NCBI RefSeq assembly: GCF_000732485.2
Contig: NZ_JAQV02000019.1
Coordinates: 1 to 64,000, forward strand
Length of the DNA stretch: 64,000 nucleotides
Direction of reading: 5' to 3'
From: Bacillus sp. SJS
GTDB lineage: Bacteria; Bacillota; Bacilli; Bacillales; Bacillaceae
Below, one piece after another: positions 1 to 9,395 of the stretch. How positions within the stretch are numbered: the stretch's first letter is position 1; every line of letters starts with the position of its first letter. Made by a program: the position numbers and the translations under genes. Under the pieces are notes generated by a model. The model was not told where the DNA came from. It did no database searches and was given only the letters and a program-made list of their open reading frames with translations.

Positions 1-62
1 CTGCGGGGTCTCACCTGTCCCGCTGCTCCCGCAGGAGTCTCACGCCTTCCACTCCAATCAAC
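1..62. repeat. Partial copy of a GC-rich dispersed repeat
   Basis: The first 62 bases match the right-hand part of the longer element near 40253-40311: both carry a CTCACCTGTCCCGCTGCTCC block followed by a CTTCCAC..CCAAT end. This is a short non-coding repeat of the kind scattered through Bacillaceae genomes. Just downstream, the 17-mer GCTTTAACAGAGCCAAT (85-101) recurs exactly at 14103-14119, so the segment up to about 130 is repeat debris. The element is cut by the window edge. Confidence 0.7.
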
Positions 63-141
63 AGGTGTTAAAAATCAATATCAGGCTTTAACAGAGCCAA
101 TAATAAAGGGAGCTCATGAAAACGAAACAATTCTGTATGGC

Positions 142-173
142 ACGGGGACGGTTCTGCTGAGAGCCGTCCCCGT
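142..173. repeat. GC-rich inverted repeat
   Basis: ACGGGGACGG (142-151) and CCGTCCCCGT (164-173) form a perfect 10-bp stem around a 12-base loop. There is no T-run, so it is not an obvious intrinsic terminator. It resembles the palindromic REP-like units near 57.6 and 62.4 kb (GGGACTGGCAC/GTGCCAGTCCC) in design but not in exact sequence. No gene is seen from 1 to 186. Confidence 0.5.
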
Positions 174-186
174 TGCTTACTATGAT

Positions 187-350
187 GTGATCTGCCGCGT
201 CCGTTTTTTGTGCTGGCACTGAAGGAGGATGTGACGGATGGTGTGTTTCGTCATGTGGTGAGTGCGGAGGGACGGCAGGATGTGTGAGTTTAAGAATTTG
301 AATGGTTTATTGTCATCCGGATAGCATTGAGAGTGTACGCGGGCATTTGA
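187..350 (+). pseudogene. Broken 5' fragment of a tRNA-dihydrouridine synthase gene
   Basis: This stretch aligns base by base with the start of the intact dihydrouridine synthase gene at about 5540-5710. Shared blocks include CGTCCGTTTTTTGTGCTGGC, GTGTTTCGTCATGTGGTGAG and GGCATTGAGAGTGTACGCGG (one base different). A small deletion, point changes and in-frame stops break the reading frame, and similarity stops near 350, where unrelated GC-rich DNA begins. It is either a partial duplication or a remnant of a diverged paralogue, in the same orientation as the intact copy 5.3 kb away. Confidence 0.8.
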
Positions 351-388
351 GCCTTGAAGAATTCCAGGAAGCCTCTATCAATTGCCTG

Positions 389-1048
389 CTACATGTTCCC
401 GTCTAGAAATGCATTCCAATGCAGTCGCGTTGCGCGCTCCACGCTCCCTGCTGTGGCGCAGAGACCGAGTCCAATGTTGATCCACGCCGGCAGAGTAATG
501 GGTGAGTTGAAGGTCCCGAAGCGCTGAGCGATCTCGGGTACCTGAGTGACCGCATCGATGATCTGGGGGATGGCTAGAACCATCGGAACAATGAGCATGA
601 TCAGCGAAATGAAACGGATCCAGCGGCTCAAAGTGGGGTGTTCGCGATCGAGACGGGCACGCCGTCCTTCAGCAGAACTTTCATCCGGGATAAGCTGGTG
701 CACCGTTCCTTCGTCGGTTACGAAATGGCAGCGTTTGAGGCCGAAGATCGTAGCCGCTACCTCGATCGTTCCTCCAGCCACGGGGAAGGCGGCAGGGAGT
801 TTAGACTCGGCGTAATGTTTGCCATCGAGGTATAGGTGGGCCGTTCCTTTATCGTCATCTGCAGAGAAAAACTTCTGCCAATACGGGACGTCAACTGCGA
901 ACACTGCTTGCCGGCCAGCATCGTTTGTCAATGTGAGGTAAAACAGTGCACGGGAGAGCTGCTGCCACCAGCGGAAATCCTTTAGCGGCCGCCCGTTACC
1001 GGCCTTGATCCGCCGCGCTGCTTTACGTCTGCGTATCTCTTTGAACAT
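389..1048 (-). CDS. Actinobacterial-type membrane protein of unknown function
   Basis: A 219-residue protein with an arginine/lysine-rich N-terminus, a soluble first two thirds (a beta-rich region around residues 50-125) and two hydrophobic segments (about 145-165 and 180-200). The central wording (LTLTNDAGRQ, KLPAAFPVAGGTIEVA, GLKRCHFVT) is of a type I associate with actinobacterial hypothetical membrane proteins. The gene is clearly more GC-rich than its Bacillus neighbours, as is the CPBP gene at 1577-2530, so joint acquisition by transfer is likely. A plausible ribosome binding site (GGAG, 8 bases) precedes the ATG. Function unknown. Confidence 0.7.
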   Translation of the reverse strand: MFKEIRRRKAARRIKAGNGRPLKDFRWWQQLSRALFYLTLTNDAGRQAVFAVDVPYWQKFFSADDDKGTAHLYLDGKHYAESKLPAAFPVAGGTIEVAATIFGLKRCHFVTDEGTVHQLIPDESSAEGRRARLDREHPTLSRWIRFISLIMLIVPMVLAIPQIIDAVTQVPEIAQRFGTFNSPITLPAWINIGLGLCATAGSVERATRLHWNAFLDGNM

Positions 1049-1159
1049 TTCCTCAACTCCATTTTGTATTTTTAATTTGGGGAAACCCTGCCAATCCGAC
1101 TATCACCCGAAACGGTCCTTACCTTGATAACATCTGCCGTCTTTTTAGGGGATTCGGGC

Positions 1160-1521
1160 GCTGTGATGTCTCCGGGAAGTGGACTGCACTGCCAGAGCGC
1201 CTTTCAGCCCATCCACCTTGATATCGCCAGAGTGCAGCTGGATTTCCGCATCCCCCTGGAGTTTCTCCGCCATAATATCCCCGGATTTTGAGGTTAACTC
1301 AACCGTCCAGTGGTGATAGCTACGGACAGGTCGATATTTTCCGCCTTCAAGCCGATAAAACTGGCGTTGCCGAAGTCCGCTCTATAGCTGATCTGCTGCA
1401 GTCTGGTTTCATCCGCCAGCGCTACAATAACCTTCGTCTTAATAGACTTATAGTTAGGTGCTGCTAATTTCACATCCTTTTGCAGTGGTGGGGAGGAAGT
1501 GTACCGAATGTATCTTTTCAA
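1160..1521 (-). pseudogene. Frameshifted DUF4097-type (putative adhesin) gene
   Basis: Two adjacent minus-strand frames make one protein. Positions 1521-1305 encode a segment with the repeating pattern of DUF4097 beta-helix proteins (SFIGLKAENIDLSVAITTG). After a one-base shift near 1305 the next frame continues with LTSKSGDIMAEKLQGDAEIQ and HSGDIKVDGLKG, the diagnostic SGDI/xxGDI ladder. The first frame stops at 1294. No convincing N-terminal membrane anchor is present, so the 5' end is probably also lost. It lies just downstream of the CPBP gene on the same strand and may have been cotranscribed with it. Confidence 0.65.
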
Positions 1522-1576
1522 TTCCCCATTTCCAGTTATTCAACCTTACCTGCTCCATGAGGGTAAAATTAAAAAT

Positions 1577-2530
1577 TTATTTCATATCGTTCGTCAATCC
1601 CGACTGCTGGGCAACGCCCGCCCGCCGTTCGCGCATCCAGACAAATGCGACCATGGCGACGTTGACGGCGGCAAGGATGAGCAGGGATGCATCTCCCGTT
1701 TCAGTGGATCGGTCCAAGGAGTATACTTTGCCGTCAGCCATGAGCGAGTTGACGGTCGACATCATGACGTTGTTCGCAACGTGAAACGCGATTGACGCCT
1801 CGATGCCGCGGCTGATGATTGCAATCAGCGCTGTAGAGGCGCCGACAACGAAGAAGTATCCAAACAGCCAAGGGTCTGTGGAACCGTGCATCACCGCGAA
1901 GTGAAGGCTGGAGACCAGGAGACCGACGACCAGGGCAGGGAGGACTGGACGCACCCATGACGCAGCGGCCGGCATGACGGCGCTTCTATACATCAGCTCT
2001 TCACCTGCGGACTGTATCGGAGTGAATAAGAAAGTGACCACAAGCATAGCAATCGTGGTTCCAGTAAAACCAAATGTGGTCCATCCCGGTGCTTCGGGTG
2101 CAAAGAGCGCAATCACACCGATCCCGACGCACACAAGCAGTGCCGCGCCAATCAGGTACTGCACGAAGCGCTGTCTGTCGAATGCTCGCGGTGAGCTGAG
2201 CAGGCTGCGCCAAGGCACTTTGGCCATCCAGACGAGGAGCAAGACCGCCAGTACACCTGTGACGCCTATGCTTAAGCTGTCGCTCAGAAACCTCAACGGT
2301 GTATAAGCAGGTGACAGCGGATCGTCGCTTCTTTCAATGAGGCCAACGGCCAGGCGGAACAAGACCTGCACGACAACCAGCGCCACCGATGGCACAACGA
2401 TGACTGCGAGTGGCTTCCACCAGCTAATACGGAGGTGGGCACCGAACGGTCTGGTGCTGTCTGCGGCCGGCTGGGCATTCTTCAAAGCTGCCCCTTCGTT
2501 TTCCATTTCATCGCTTTTTTCTTTTGACAT
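1577..2530 (-). CDS. CPBP family intramembrane glutamic endopeptidase
   Basis: Polytopic membrane protein of 317 residues in the CPBP (Abi/CAAX prenyl protease 2-like) family. The three signature motifs are visible: EELMYR (EExxxR), HFAVMH in the following helix, and HVANN (HxxxN) further on. About eight hydrophobic segments follow a hydrophilic N-terminus of about 30 residues. I start it at the ATG ending at 2530 because GGAGGAT lies 8 bases upstream; an upstream in-frame ATG at 2566 has no such site. Members cleave membrane-embedded substrates or act in bacteriocin self-immunity; the substrate here is unknown. High GC suggests transfer together with the 389-1048 gene. Confidence 0.85.
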   Translation of the reverse strand: MSKEKSDEMENEGAALKNAQPAADSTRPFGAHLRISWWKPLAVIVVPSVALVVVQVLFRLAVGLIERSDDPLSPAYTPLRFLSDSLSIGVTGVLAVLLLVWMAKVPWRSLLSSPRAFDRQRFVQYLIGAALLVCVGIGVIALFAPEAPGWTTFGFTGTTIAMLVVTFLFTPIQSAGEELMYRSAVMPAAASWVRPVLPALVVGLLVSSLHFAVMHGSTDPWLFGYFFVVGASTALIAIISRGIEASIAFHVANNVMMSTVNSLMADGKVYSLDRSTETGDASLLILAAVNVAMVAFVWMRERRAGVAQQSGLTNDMK

Positions 2531-2768
2531 CGTATTTATCCTCCGATTTATTATTTTTAGATTCATACTCTAAAAACTCCCATTTGTGATGGGTAGCAAA
2601 GCCAATCTTCGGCTGCTGCATCCTTTTTGGAAGATTCTCTTTTACTCAGTATAAGCCGCCTTTATTTCCCTTGAAGAAACAGAAGTTTACTTTCTGATAA
2701 ACTTTTCCGGGAGTTGTTAATATACTGGTAAGGTTTGTGTGCTACGATAGATACCGAGGTGGGCAAAA

Positions 2769-3479
2769 GTGGAAAATGCAGAAATTTTATTGGTGGATGA
2801 TGAAAAATCAATCGTCAAATTGATGGAAACCGTTCTGAAAAAAGAAGGATTCAGCCATATCCATGCAGCTTATACTGCAGAAGAAGCGCTTGAGTGCGTT
2901 TCCCGGCACCCCATTGATATCGTGGTGCTTGATGTTACGCTACCAGGACAGAGCGGTTTCACGATTTGCCCGAAAATCAGGGAAATCTCCGATGCTTATA
3001 TTCTCTTTTTGACAGCCCGCGTCTCCGACCTTGATGTGCTGACAGGATTTGCGATTGGCGGGGATGATTATATTACCAAGCCCTTTAACCCGCTTGAAAT
3101 TGCAGCGAGGATTAAGGCGAGGCTCCGGCGGAACCAGGTTTATGCCCCTTCCTTAAAAGAGACTGGAAGGAAGCATGATTTCGGGCGCTTTATCCTGGAT
3201 GAAGAGGCAGGGGAACTGATCGTCGAGGGCAAGGCTGTGCAGACGCCTGCCCAGGTATTTCTCCTGCTGCAATATCTGTGCCAGCACCCGAATACCATCA
3301 TTTCTAAGACGAAGATGCTTGAAGCCGTATGGGGATTTGACAGCTTTGTGGATGACAATACCGTTACAGTACATATTCGAAGGATCAGGGAAAGAATTGA
3401 GATAGACCCGAGCCAGCCTGAACTGCTCGTGACCGTGCGCGGGCTGGGCTACAAGCTGGTCAAGGGGAAAAAAGGTTGA
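2769..3479 (+). CDS. OmpR/PhoB family response regulator
   Basis: A 236-residue two-domain response regulator. The receiver (residues 1-120) has the acidic pair D10-D11, phosphoacceptor D55 in VVLDVTLPG, T82 and K104 in YITKPF. The C-terminal winged helix (about 140-233) has the OmpR/PhoB pattern ending in RIRERIEIDPS...VRGLGYKL. The start is a GTG preceded by a GAGGTGG-like site. The stop overlaps the start of the histidine kinase gene, so the two are translationally coupled and form a cognate pair. The gene is divergent from the CPBP gene. Targets are unknown, since no transporter or effector gene adjoins. Confidence 0.95.
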   Translation: MENAEILLVDDEKSIVKLMETVLKKEGFSHIHAAYTAEEALECVSRHPIDIVVLDVTLPGQSGFTICPKIREISDAYILFLTARVSDLDVLTGFAIGGDDYITKPFNPLEIAARIKARLRRNQVYAPSLKETGRKHDFGRFILDEEAGELIVEGKAVQTPAQVFLLLQYLCQHPNTIISKTKMLEAVWGFDSFVDDNTVTVHIRRIRERIEIDPSQPELLVTVRGLGYKLVKGKKG

Positions 3480-5218
3480 TGTCGCTCAGGCGGAGACTGG
3501 CTCTCCACTTCTCCCTTCAGTTCATTTCCATCATGGTGTTTGTTGGGATGATTTCTTTGGTCCTTCTATTTGCGCTTCTGATGCATGTAAACAGAGAAGA
3601 AATGAAGCAAAACTTCCCTGAAGGCGCCGTTGAAAACATTGCGATTGATACGCAGATCGAGGAAAATAAGGCCACCATCAGCGATGCGTGGAAACACCAG
3701 CTCGAAGAACGGAATCTCTGGGTGCAGGTTGTTGATATGGAAGGAGACGTCATCGGATCAGAAAATACACCTAGATTCCTGCCTGACTCATACTCAGTCA
3801 GCGAGATTCTCCAGATTGAAAAAACGAACCAATATGAAGGCTTCTACGTCTACTCCCAAGTCGATACCACCTTTGAAAAGCCGTATTTTTATATGCTTGG
3901 ATATGAAAATAATGAGCAGGAAAGCCTCCAGCACTTGTTTTCAGCGTATTCAAGCAATGGAAGGATCTCTGGCGAAAACCTTAAGCAGCTGGAAAGGGAA
4001 TTAGAGAAAATAGAAGGCTCCATCCAGGTGATAAACCAGGAAGGGAGGGTTGTCCAGTCAACCGGCTCTGAAAAGATGAAGGAAGACTACAAGCCGCTGG
4101 ACGTGCTTGTCAGGACAACTTCACCAGGAAAATTCGAAACCCATACAGCCATTTTCATGGATCCGAAATCTGGTCTTACTTGGATTCTCCATACACCCAA
4201 GCAAGGTGCAGAGCCAGTTACCTTCTCCATTCTTACCGAAATTGTTAGGCTCATTATTATCCTCGGAGTGGTTCTGCTCACATTAACGTTAGGCATTTCC
4301 TTTTGGCAGGGATTCAGGTACAGCCAGCCCCTCCTTCTCTTCACCAGCTGGCTGGAAAGGATGGGCTACGGGAATTACGGGGAAGTACTGACAGAAAAAG
4401 AGCGCAAAAAAGTCTTCAAGAAAAATGGGAAGGTGCGCCTGAAGTACAAGCTTTATAAAGAAGTGATTGGGGCCTTCTACGAAATGGCCGAAAAACTTTC
4501 TGCCGCAGACAAGGAAAGAGACCGGCTGGAAAAAACGCGTGAAGAGTGGATGACCGGCATTTCCCACGATCTCAGGACACCCCTTTCAACGATCCAGGGC
4601 TACGCCCATTTGCTCGAAAGCGGACAGTACCACTGGACCGAAGAAGAGCTGCAGGACATGGGAAGGATGATCAGGGAAAAAGGGGATTATATGACGGACT
4701 TAATTGAGGATTTCTCCCTTGCCTTCCAGCTCCAAAACCAGTCGCTCCCCCACCAAATGAAGCCTGCCGAACTGAATGAACTTGTACGGGGCATCATGCT
4801 GAAATTTGCCAACGACCTCACTCTTGAGGATGTTCCTTTCAATTTTAAAAGCGCAGATTCAAAAATTTATATACAAGCGGATATACGCTGGTTTGAGCGG
4901 ATGCTCGATAACCTGATCTATAACTGCATCAAGCATAACCCAAAGGGCACGAGCATTAACGCCTCGGTCAGCCGACAGGGCGAATCCGCCATTGTCACCA
5001 TCTCTGACAATGGTGCGGGAATGGACGAAGAAACGGTCCAGCACCTCTTTGACCGCTACTTCCGCGGCACAAGCACAGATGAACAGACTGAAGGAGCCGG
5101 CCTTGGTATGAGCATCGCCCGCGCAATCGCCGAGCTACACGGCGGGAGCATTCATGTTTCTTCTGTAAAACATAGTGGTACTGTTTTCCGGCTTGAATTT
5201 CCTTTGGGAGGGGAGTAG
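3479..5218 (+). CDS. Membrane sensor histidine kinase
   Basis: Partner kinase of the response regulator at 2769-3479. TM1 lies at about residues 14-37 and TM2 at about 252-276, enclosing an extracytoplasmic sensor domain of roughly 210 residues without a fold I recognise. The cytoplasmic part has a HAMP-like linker, the H-box GISHDLRTPLSTIQGY with H363, an N-box (LDNLIYNCIKHNP), and the ATP-lid boxes DNGAGMDEE and GAGLGMSIARA. The ATG at 3479 overlaps the upstream TGA; a TTG one codon earlier is an alternative start. Signal unknown. Confidence 0.93.
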   Translation: MSLRRRLALHFSLQFISIMVFVGMISLVLLFALLMHVNREEMKQNFPEGAVENIAIDTQIEENKATISDAWKHQLEERNLWVQVVDMEGDVIGSENTPRFLPDSYSVSEILQIEKTNQYEGFYVYSQVDTTFEKPYFYMLGYENNEQESLQHLFSAYSSNGRISGENLKQLERELEKIEGSIQVINQEGRVVQSTGSEKMKEDYKPLDVLVRTTSPGKFETHTAIFMDPKSGLTWILHTPKQGAEPVTFSILTEIVRLIIILGVVLLTLTLGISFWQGFRYSQPLLLFTSWLERMGYGNYGEVLTEKERKKVFKKNGKVRLKYKLYKEVIGAFYEMAEKLSAADKERDRLEKTREEWMTGISHDLRTPLSTIQGYAHLLESGQYHWTEEELQDMGRMIREKGDYMTDLIEDFSLAFQLQNQSLPHQMKPAELNELVRGIMLKFANDLTLEDVPFNFKSADSKIYIQADIRWFERMLDNLIYNCIKHNPKGTSINASVSRQGESAIVTISDNGAGMDEETVQHLFDRYFRGTSTDEQTEGAGLGMSIARAIAELHGGSIHVSSVKHSGTVFRLEFPLGGE

Positions 5219-5520
5219 GAGAAAGGAAGGATTATTATTCCAGAATGTCCGTTTTGGTTCATTAAATGGTTTTTACCTTTTCTTTCTCCTGTTTGTATGT
5301 AATTTCACTTTATCCCGCCGACCGCACAAAAATCACCATAAAGAACGTGTTTACTTTAGATTAACCTATCCCTATTTCCGCACAATTTCCCCATAAAATA
5401 CAGCCATCCCCACCCACTCCTCATTGAAATCACCCCCAACCCATGATATAAGTGTAAAAGAAGTTTTTTTTTGACCAAAATTTTAAAGATGTACCCATAT
5501 AGAGAGGAATGGAACGATAA
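5219..5520. other. Intergenic region before the dihydrouridine synthase gene
   Basis: No convincing gene in about 300 bases. A possible sigma-A promoter for the downstream gene has TTGACC at about 5471-5476 with a weak CATATA-like -10. No clear terminator follows the kinase gene. Confidence 0.4.
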
Positions 5521-6486
5521 ATGAGTAATAATTTCTGGCGTGATCTGCCACGTCCGTTTTTTGTGCTGGCACCGATGGAGGATGTGACGGATGTAGTGTT
5601 TCGTCATGTGGTGAGTGCAGCAGGGCGGCCGGATGTGTTTTTCACGGAGTTTACGAATTCGGATAGCTACTGTCATCCGGATGGCATTGAGAGTGTACGC
5701 GGGCGTTTGACGTTTACGGAGGATGAGCAGCCGATGGTGGCGCATATTTGGGGGGATCGTCCCGATTATTTCCGTCAGATGAGTATTGGAATGGCGGAGA
5801 TGGGGTTTAAGGGGATCGACATCAATATGGGCTGTCCTGTTCCGAATGTGGCACAAAGAGGAAAGGGCAGCGGCCTGATTTTGCGTCCGGATGTGGCGGC
5901 AGAGCTGATTCAGGCAGCAAAAGCGGGAGGTCTTCCTGTCAGCGTGAAAACGCGCCTTGGCTTTAAGGAGATTGAAGAGTGGAAGGAATGGCTCGCGCAT
6001 ATTTTGAAGCAGGATATTGCGAACCTTTCCATTCATTTGCGGACAAGAGATGAAATGAGCCAGGTGGATGCGCATTGGGAGCTCATTCCGGAAATCAAAG
6101 CACTGCGTGACGAGATTGCTCCGGATACGATGCTCACCATCAATGGGGACATTCCTGACCGTCAAAAAGGATTAGAGCTTGCCGAAAAATACGGAATCGA
6201 TGGCGTGATGATCGGGCGGGGAATTTTCAAAAACCCGTTTGCTTTTGAAAAAGAACCGAAAGAGCACACCAGTGAGGAGTATCTTGATCTATTAAGACTT
6301 CAGCTGGATCTGCAGGATCACTATGCGGAAACCGTGCCGCGCTCGGTTACAGGGCTTCACCGCTTTTTCAAAATTTATGTAAAGGGATTCCCTGGAGCGG
6401 CAGAACTGCGAAGCAAGCTGATGAACACGAAATCAACGGATGAAGTGCGGGCTTTGCTTGATACCTTCAAACAAGTAACGCATTAA
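5521..6486 (+). CDS. tRNA-dihydrouridine synthase
   Basis: A 321-residue FMN-dependent enzyme of the Dus family that reduces uridine to dihydrouridine in the tRNA D-loop. Family features in order: N-terminal LAPMEDVTD flavin-binding loop, [10 protein letters not shown] with the catalytic cysteine C105, [24 protein letters not shown] and [12 protein letters not shown] of the TIM barrel, then a C-terminal helical tRNA-binding domain. Length is normal. It reads most like the DusC-type branch and is probably additional to the DusB-type enzymes most bacilli carry, which is inference. It is a single gene closed by a strong terminator. A broken copy of its 5' end lies at 187-350. Confidence 0.93.
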   Translation: MSNNFWRDLPRPFFVLAPMEDVTDVVFRHVVSAAGRPDVFFTEFTNSDSYCHPDGIESVRGRLTFTEDEQPMVAHIWGDRPDYFRQMSIGMAEMGFKGIDINMGCPVPNVAQRGKGSGLILRPDVAAELIQAAKAGGLPVSVKTRLGFKEIEEWKEWLAHILKQDIANLSIHLRTRDEMSQVDAHWELIPEIKALRDEIAPDTMLTINGDIPDRQKGLELAEKYGIDGVMIGRGIFKNPFAFEKEPKEHTSEEYLDLLRLQLDLQDHYAETVPRSVTGLHRFFKIYVKGFPGAAELRSKLMNTKSTDEVRALLDTFKQVTH

Positions 6487-6487
6487 T

Positions 6488-6526
6488 AAAAACGGCACAA
6501 CCCGGTATGGGGTGTGCCGTTTTTTT
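6488..6526 (+). terminator. Rho-independent terminator after the dus gene
   Basis: A 12 to 16 bp stem (AAAAACGGCACA..., ...TGTGCCGTTTTTT) with a short loop and a T-tail begins two bases after the stop codon. Confidence 0.92.
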
Positions 6527-6668
6527 ATATACGGAAATCGTATGTAAAACCACTGATGCTACTCCTTCTACCTTAATTATACCATACAAAAAATGGATGA
6601 AATAGTCTGTTTATTCCCATTTTCCCCTGTTAAAATCAATTGAATAGTATGGGCGAGGAGAGATGTGA

Positions 6669-9284
6669 ATGAGTTCTTTGGTTCTCGGTTTGCAGGAAAT
6701 CAATAAAACCCACCGTGCGATCGTTGGCGGAAAGGCATTAAATCTTGGGCGATTGTTTACCATACAAGGATTACATGTACCTGCAGGATTCTGTGTGACA
6801 ACCGGGGGTTATCGAAAAGCCATTGAACAAAATGAATCATTGGAGACTTTGTTGAATCAGCTGTCGACAGTAAAAGCAGGAGAACGGGAACGGATTCGTG
6901 AAATGAGCAGGAGTATTCGTGAAATCATCATGAATGCGGATATTCCATCGGATGTGGTGCGTGAAGTGACTGACCATCTTTCCATGCTCGGTGACAGACA
7001 TGCGTATGCAGTGCGTTCCAGTGCGACGGCCGAAGATTTGCCACATGCCTCTTTTGCCGGCCAGCAGGACACCTATTTAAATATCATCGGTATCCAGGAC
7101 ATTTTACAGCACATTAGCAAGTGCTGGGCGTCCCTTTTTACGGACCGAGCAATCATCTACCGGATGAAGCAGGGGATTGAGCACAGTAGCGTTCATCTAT
7201 CTGTTATCGTTCAAAAGATGGTTTTCCCGCAAGCTTCAGGGATTTTATTTACGGCCGATCCGATTACATCCAGCCGCAAGGTGGTCTCTATTGATGCCGG
7301 TTTCGGACTGGGCGAGGCGGTTGTTTCTGGGCTGGTATCGGCCGATTGTTATAAAGTCCAGGAAGATTTGATTGTGGACAAGAGAATAGCGGGCAAAAAA
7401 ATCGCTGTTTATGGACGGAAAGAAGGCGGAACCGAAACGAAGGCTTTTCCTGCTGATCAGCAAAAAACACAAACGCTTACCGATCAGCAGATTTTACAGC
7501 TCGCACGTATTGGAAAACGGATTGAACAATATCTCGGGTCTCCCCAGGACATTGAATGGTGTTTGGCTGAAGATACATTTTATATCGTCCAGAGCCGGCC
7601 GATTACCACTTTGTATCCCATTCCTGAAGCGAATGACGATGAGAATCATGTCTATGTATCTGTTGCGCATCAGCAAATGATGACAGATCCGATTAAACCA
7701 CTTGGGATATCGGTTTGGAAGTTGACAGGTAATGCTCCTATGTTTAAAACCGGCGGGGGAAGGCTGTTCGTGGATATTACGATGGGACTGGGAACAGCGG
7801 CAGGCAGACAGAATCTGCTGGATGTCCTGGGACACTCTGATCCACTCGTAAAAGATGCGCTGATGACCATCATAGAGAGGGATTTCATCAAATTGGACCC
7901 TAATGCCAAAAGCGGACAGGGACCCGTTAAAAGCCATAAGGGCATGTCATCTGCGGATATTCTGGAAGAGGCAGGGACCAATCCGGCCATTGTTGCTGAT
8001 TTGATGAAGAGCAGCGAGGATTCGTTATCAGTGTTAAAACATACGATACAAACGAAATCAGGATTGGATGTTTTCGATTGTATTTTGGACGATATGCAGC
8101 AGCGGCGTCAGCGTGCGTCTGATATGAACCATCTGAAGGTCATTATGGCAGCCATCCATGCCTCGGCATGGATCAACGAAAAGATAGAGGAATGGCTGGG
8201 TGAAAAAAACACCGCAGACACCCTATCCTTATCAGTGCCTGACAACGTCACGTCTGAAATGGGGCTGGAGCTGCTGGATGTGGCAGATGTGATTCGTCCC
8301 TATCCGGAAATCATCGGGTACTTACAAGAGGTTAAGGATGAAAGCTTTTTGGATGAATTGGTTCAATTTGATGGCGGACAACACGTTCGTGATGCCATTG
8401 CTTCTTACCTCGGGAAATATGGAATGCGTTGTTCCGGAGAAATCGATATAACGAGAACACGCTGGAGTGAAAAACCAAGTATGCTGGTACCTATGATTCT
8501 CAGCAACATCAAAAACCTTGAACCTGGCGCCAGCAAACGGAAATTTGAACATGGCCGGCAAAAAGCTTTGAACAAAGAGCAGGAGCTATTAGCCCGGCTG
8601 AAACAATTGCCGGGTGGTGAACAAGTAGCCGAAGAGACTAAACAAATGATTGGCGTGATCCGGAATTTTATCGGATATCGTGAATATCCGAAGTACGACA
8701 TTGTCCGCCGATATTTCGTTTATAAGCAAGCGTTATTAAAGGAAGCGGAGCGGCTCGTACAAACCGGCGTACTTCATGAAAAAGAAGATATGTATTATCT
8801 CACTTTTGAAGAATTTCAGGAAACCGTTCGCAACAATAAACTGGATGAACACGTCATTGACAAGCGAAAAGAGGAATACAGCTACTACGAAAAACTAACT
8901 CCGCCCCGAGTAATCACGTCTGATGGCGAAATTATTACAGGCCGGTACAAACGAGAACATATCCCCGCCGAAGCGATAGCAGGCCTCGCTGTTTCTTCTG
9001 GTGTTGTAGAGGGCCGGGCGCGTGTAATCTTGAATGTAGAAGAGGCCAATCTAGAAGAGGGCGATATACTGGTCACAGCCTTTACCGACCCCAGCTGGAC
9101 GCCTTTGTTTTTATCTATAAAAGGTTTGGTGACCGAGGTGGGAGGCCTGATGACCCATGGAGCCGTAATCGCACGGGAATATGGCTTACCGGCAGTAGTC
9201 GGTGTCGAACATGCCACCAAACGGATAAAAGATGGACAGCGGATTCGTGTGCATGGAACAGAAGGGTTTATTGAATTATTGTAA
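6669..9284 (+). CDS. rph: Rifampin phosphotransferase (PEP-synthase-like)
   Basis: An 871-residue dikinase-fold enzyme, the usual length for rifampin phosphotransferases of Bacillus and Listeria (about 867). The N-terminal ATP-grasp domain (about 1-315) begins with VGGKALNLGRL and contains YAVRSSATAEDLPHASFAGQ and IQSRPI-type motifs. A central helical rifampin-binding domain (about 325-760) follows. The C-terminal swivelling domain carries LMTHGAVIAREYGLPAVVGV with phosphohistidine H830. The family uses ATP to phosphorylate the ansa-bridge C21 hydroxyl of rifamycins. The start has a GGCGAGGAGAG site. It stands alone between two terminators. A general pyruvate/PEP dikinase is less likely given the central domain. 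Confidence 0.88.
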   Translation: MSSLVLGLQEINKTHRAIVGGKALNLGRLFTIQGLHVPAGFCVTTGGYRKAIEQNESLETLLNQLSTVKAGERERIREMSRSIREIIMNADIPSDVVREVTDHLSMLGDRHAYAVRSSATAEDLPHASFAGQQDTYLNIIGIQDILQHISKCWASLFTDRAIIYRMKQGIEHSSVHLSVIVQKMVFPQASGILFTADPITSSRKVVSIDAGFGLGEAVVSGLVSADCYKVQEDLIVDKRIAGKKIAVYGRKEGGTETKAFPADQQKTQTLTDQQILQLARIGKRIEQYLGSPQDIEWCLAEDTFYIVQSRPITTLYPIPEANDDENHVYVSVAHQQMMTDPIKPLGISVWKLTGNAPMFKTGGGRLFVDITMGLGTAAGRQNLLDVLGHSDPLVKDALMTIIERDFIKLDPNAKSGQGPVKSHKGMSSADILEEAGTNPAIVADLMKSSEDSLSVLKHTIQTKSGLDVFDCILDDMQQRRQRASDMNHLKVIMAAIHASAWINEKIEEWLGEKNTADTLSLSVPDNVTSEMGLELLDVADVIRPYPEIIGYLQEVKDESFLDELVQFDGGQHVRDAIASYLGKYGMRCSGEIDITRTRWSEKPSMLVPMILSNIKNLEPGASKRKFEHGRQKALNKEQELLARLKQLPGGEQVAEETKQMIGVIRNFIGYREYPKYDIVRRYFVYKQALLKEAERLVQTGVLHEKEDMYYLTFEEFQETVRNNKLDEHVIDKRKEEYSYYEKLTPPRVITSDGEIITGRYKREHIPAEAIAGLAVSSGVVEGRARVILNVEEANLEEGDILVTAFTDPSWTPLFLSIKGLVTEVGGLMTHGAVIAREYGLPAVVGVEHATKRIKDGQRIRVHGTEGFIELL

Positions 9285-9298
9285 GTTGTGGATTAGCA

Positions 9299-9332
9299 AG
9301 AAGAATCAGGTTTCCTTAACCTGATTCTTTTC
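9299..9332. terminator. Bidirectional terminator between rph and the lipoprotein gene
   Basis: AAGAATCAGG/CCTGATTCTT stem with A and T tracts on both sides. It can end rph on the plus strand and the convergent lipoprotein gene on the minus strand. Confidence 0.85.
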
Positions 9333-9395
9333 AATTGCCTATAGTTTACGGATGGCAGCGGAAACGGTTAATGGAGCTATTTAAAGGCCATAGTC

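Noticed and set aside
5356-6165. Long minus-strand frame opposite the dus gene
   Set aside because: It is the mirror of a well-supported Dus gene; its protein is H/R-rich without any domain.
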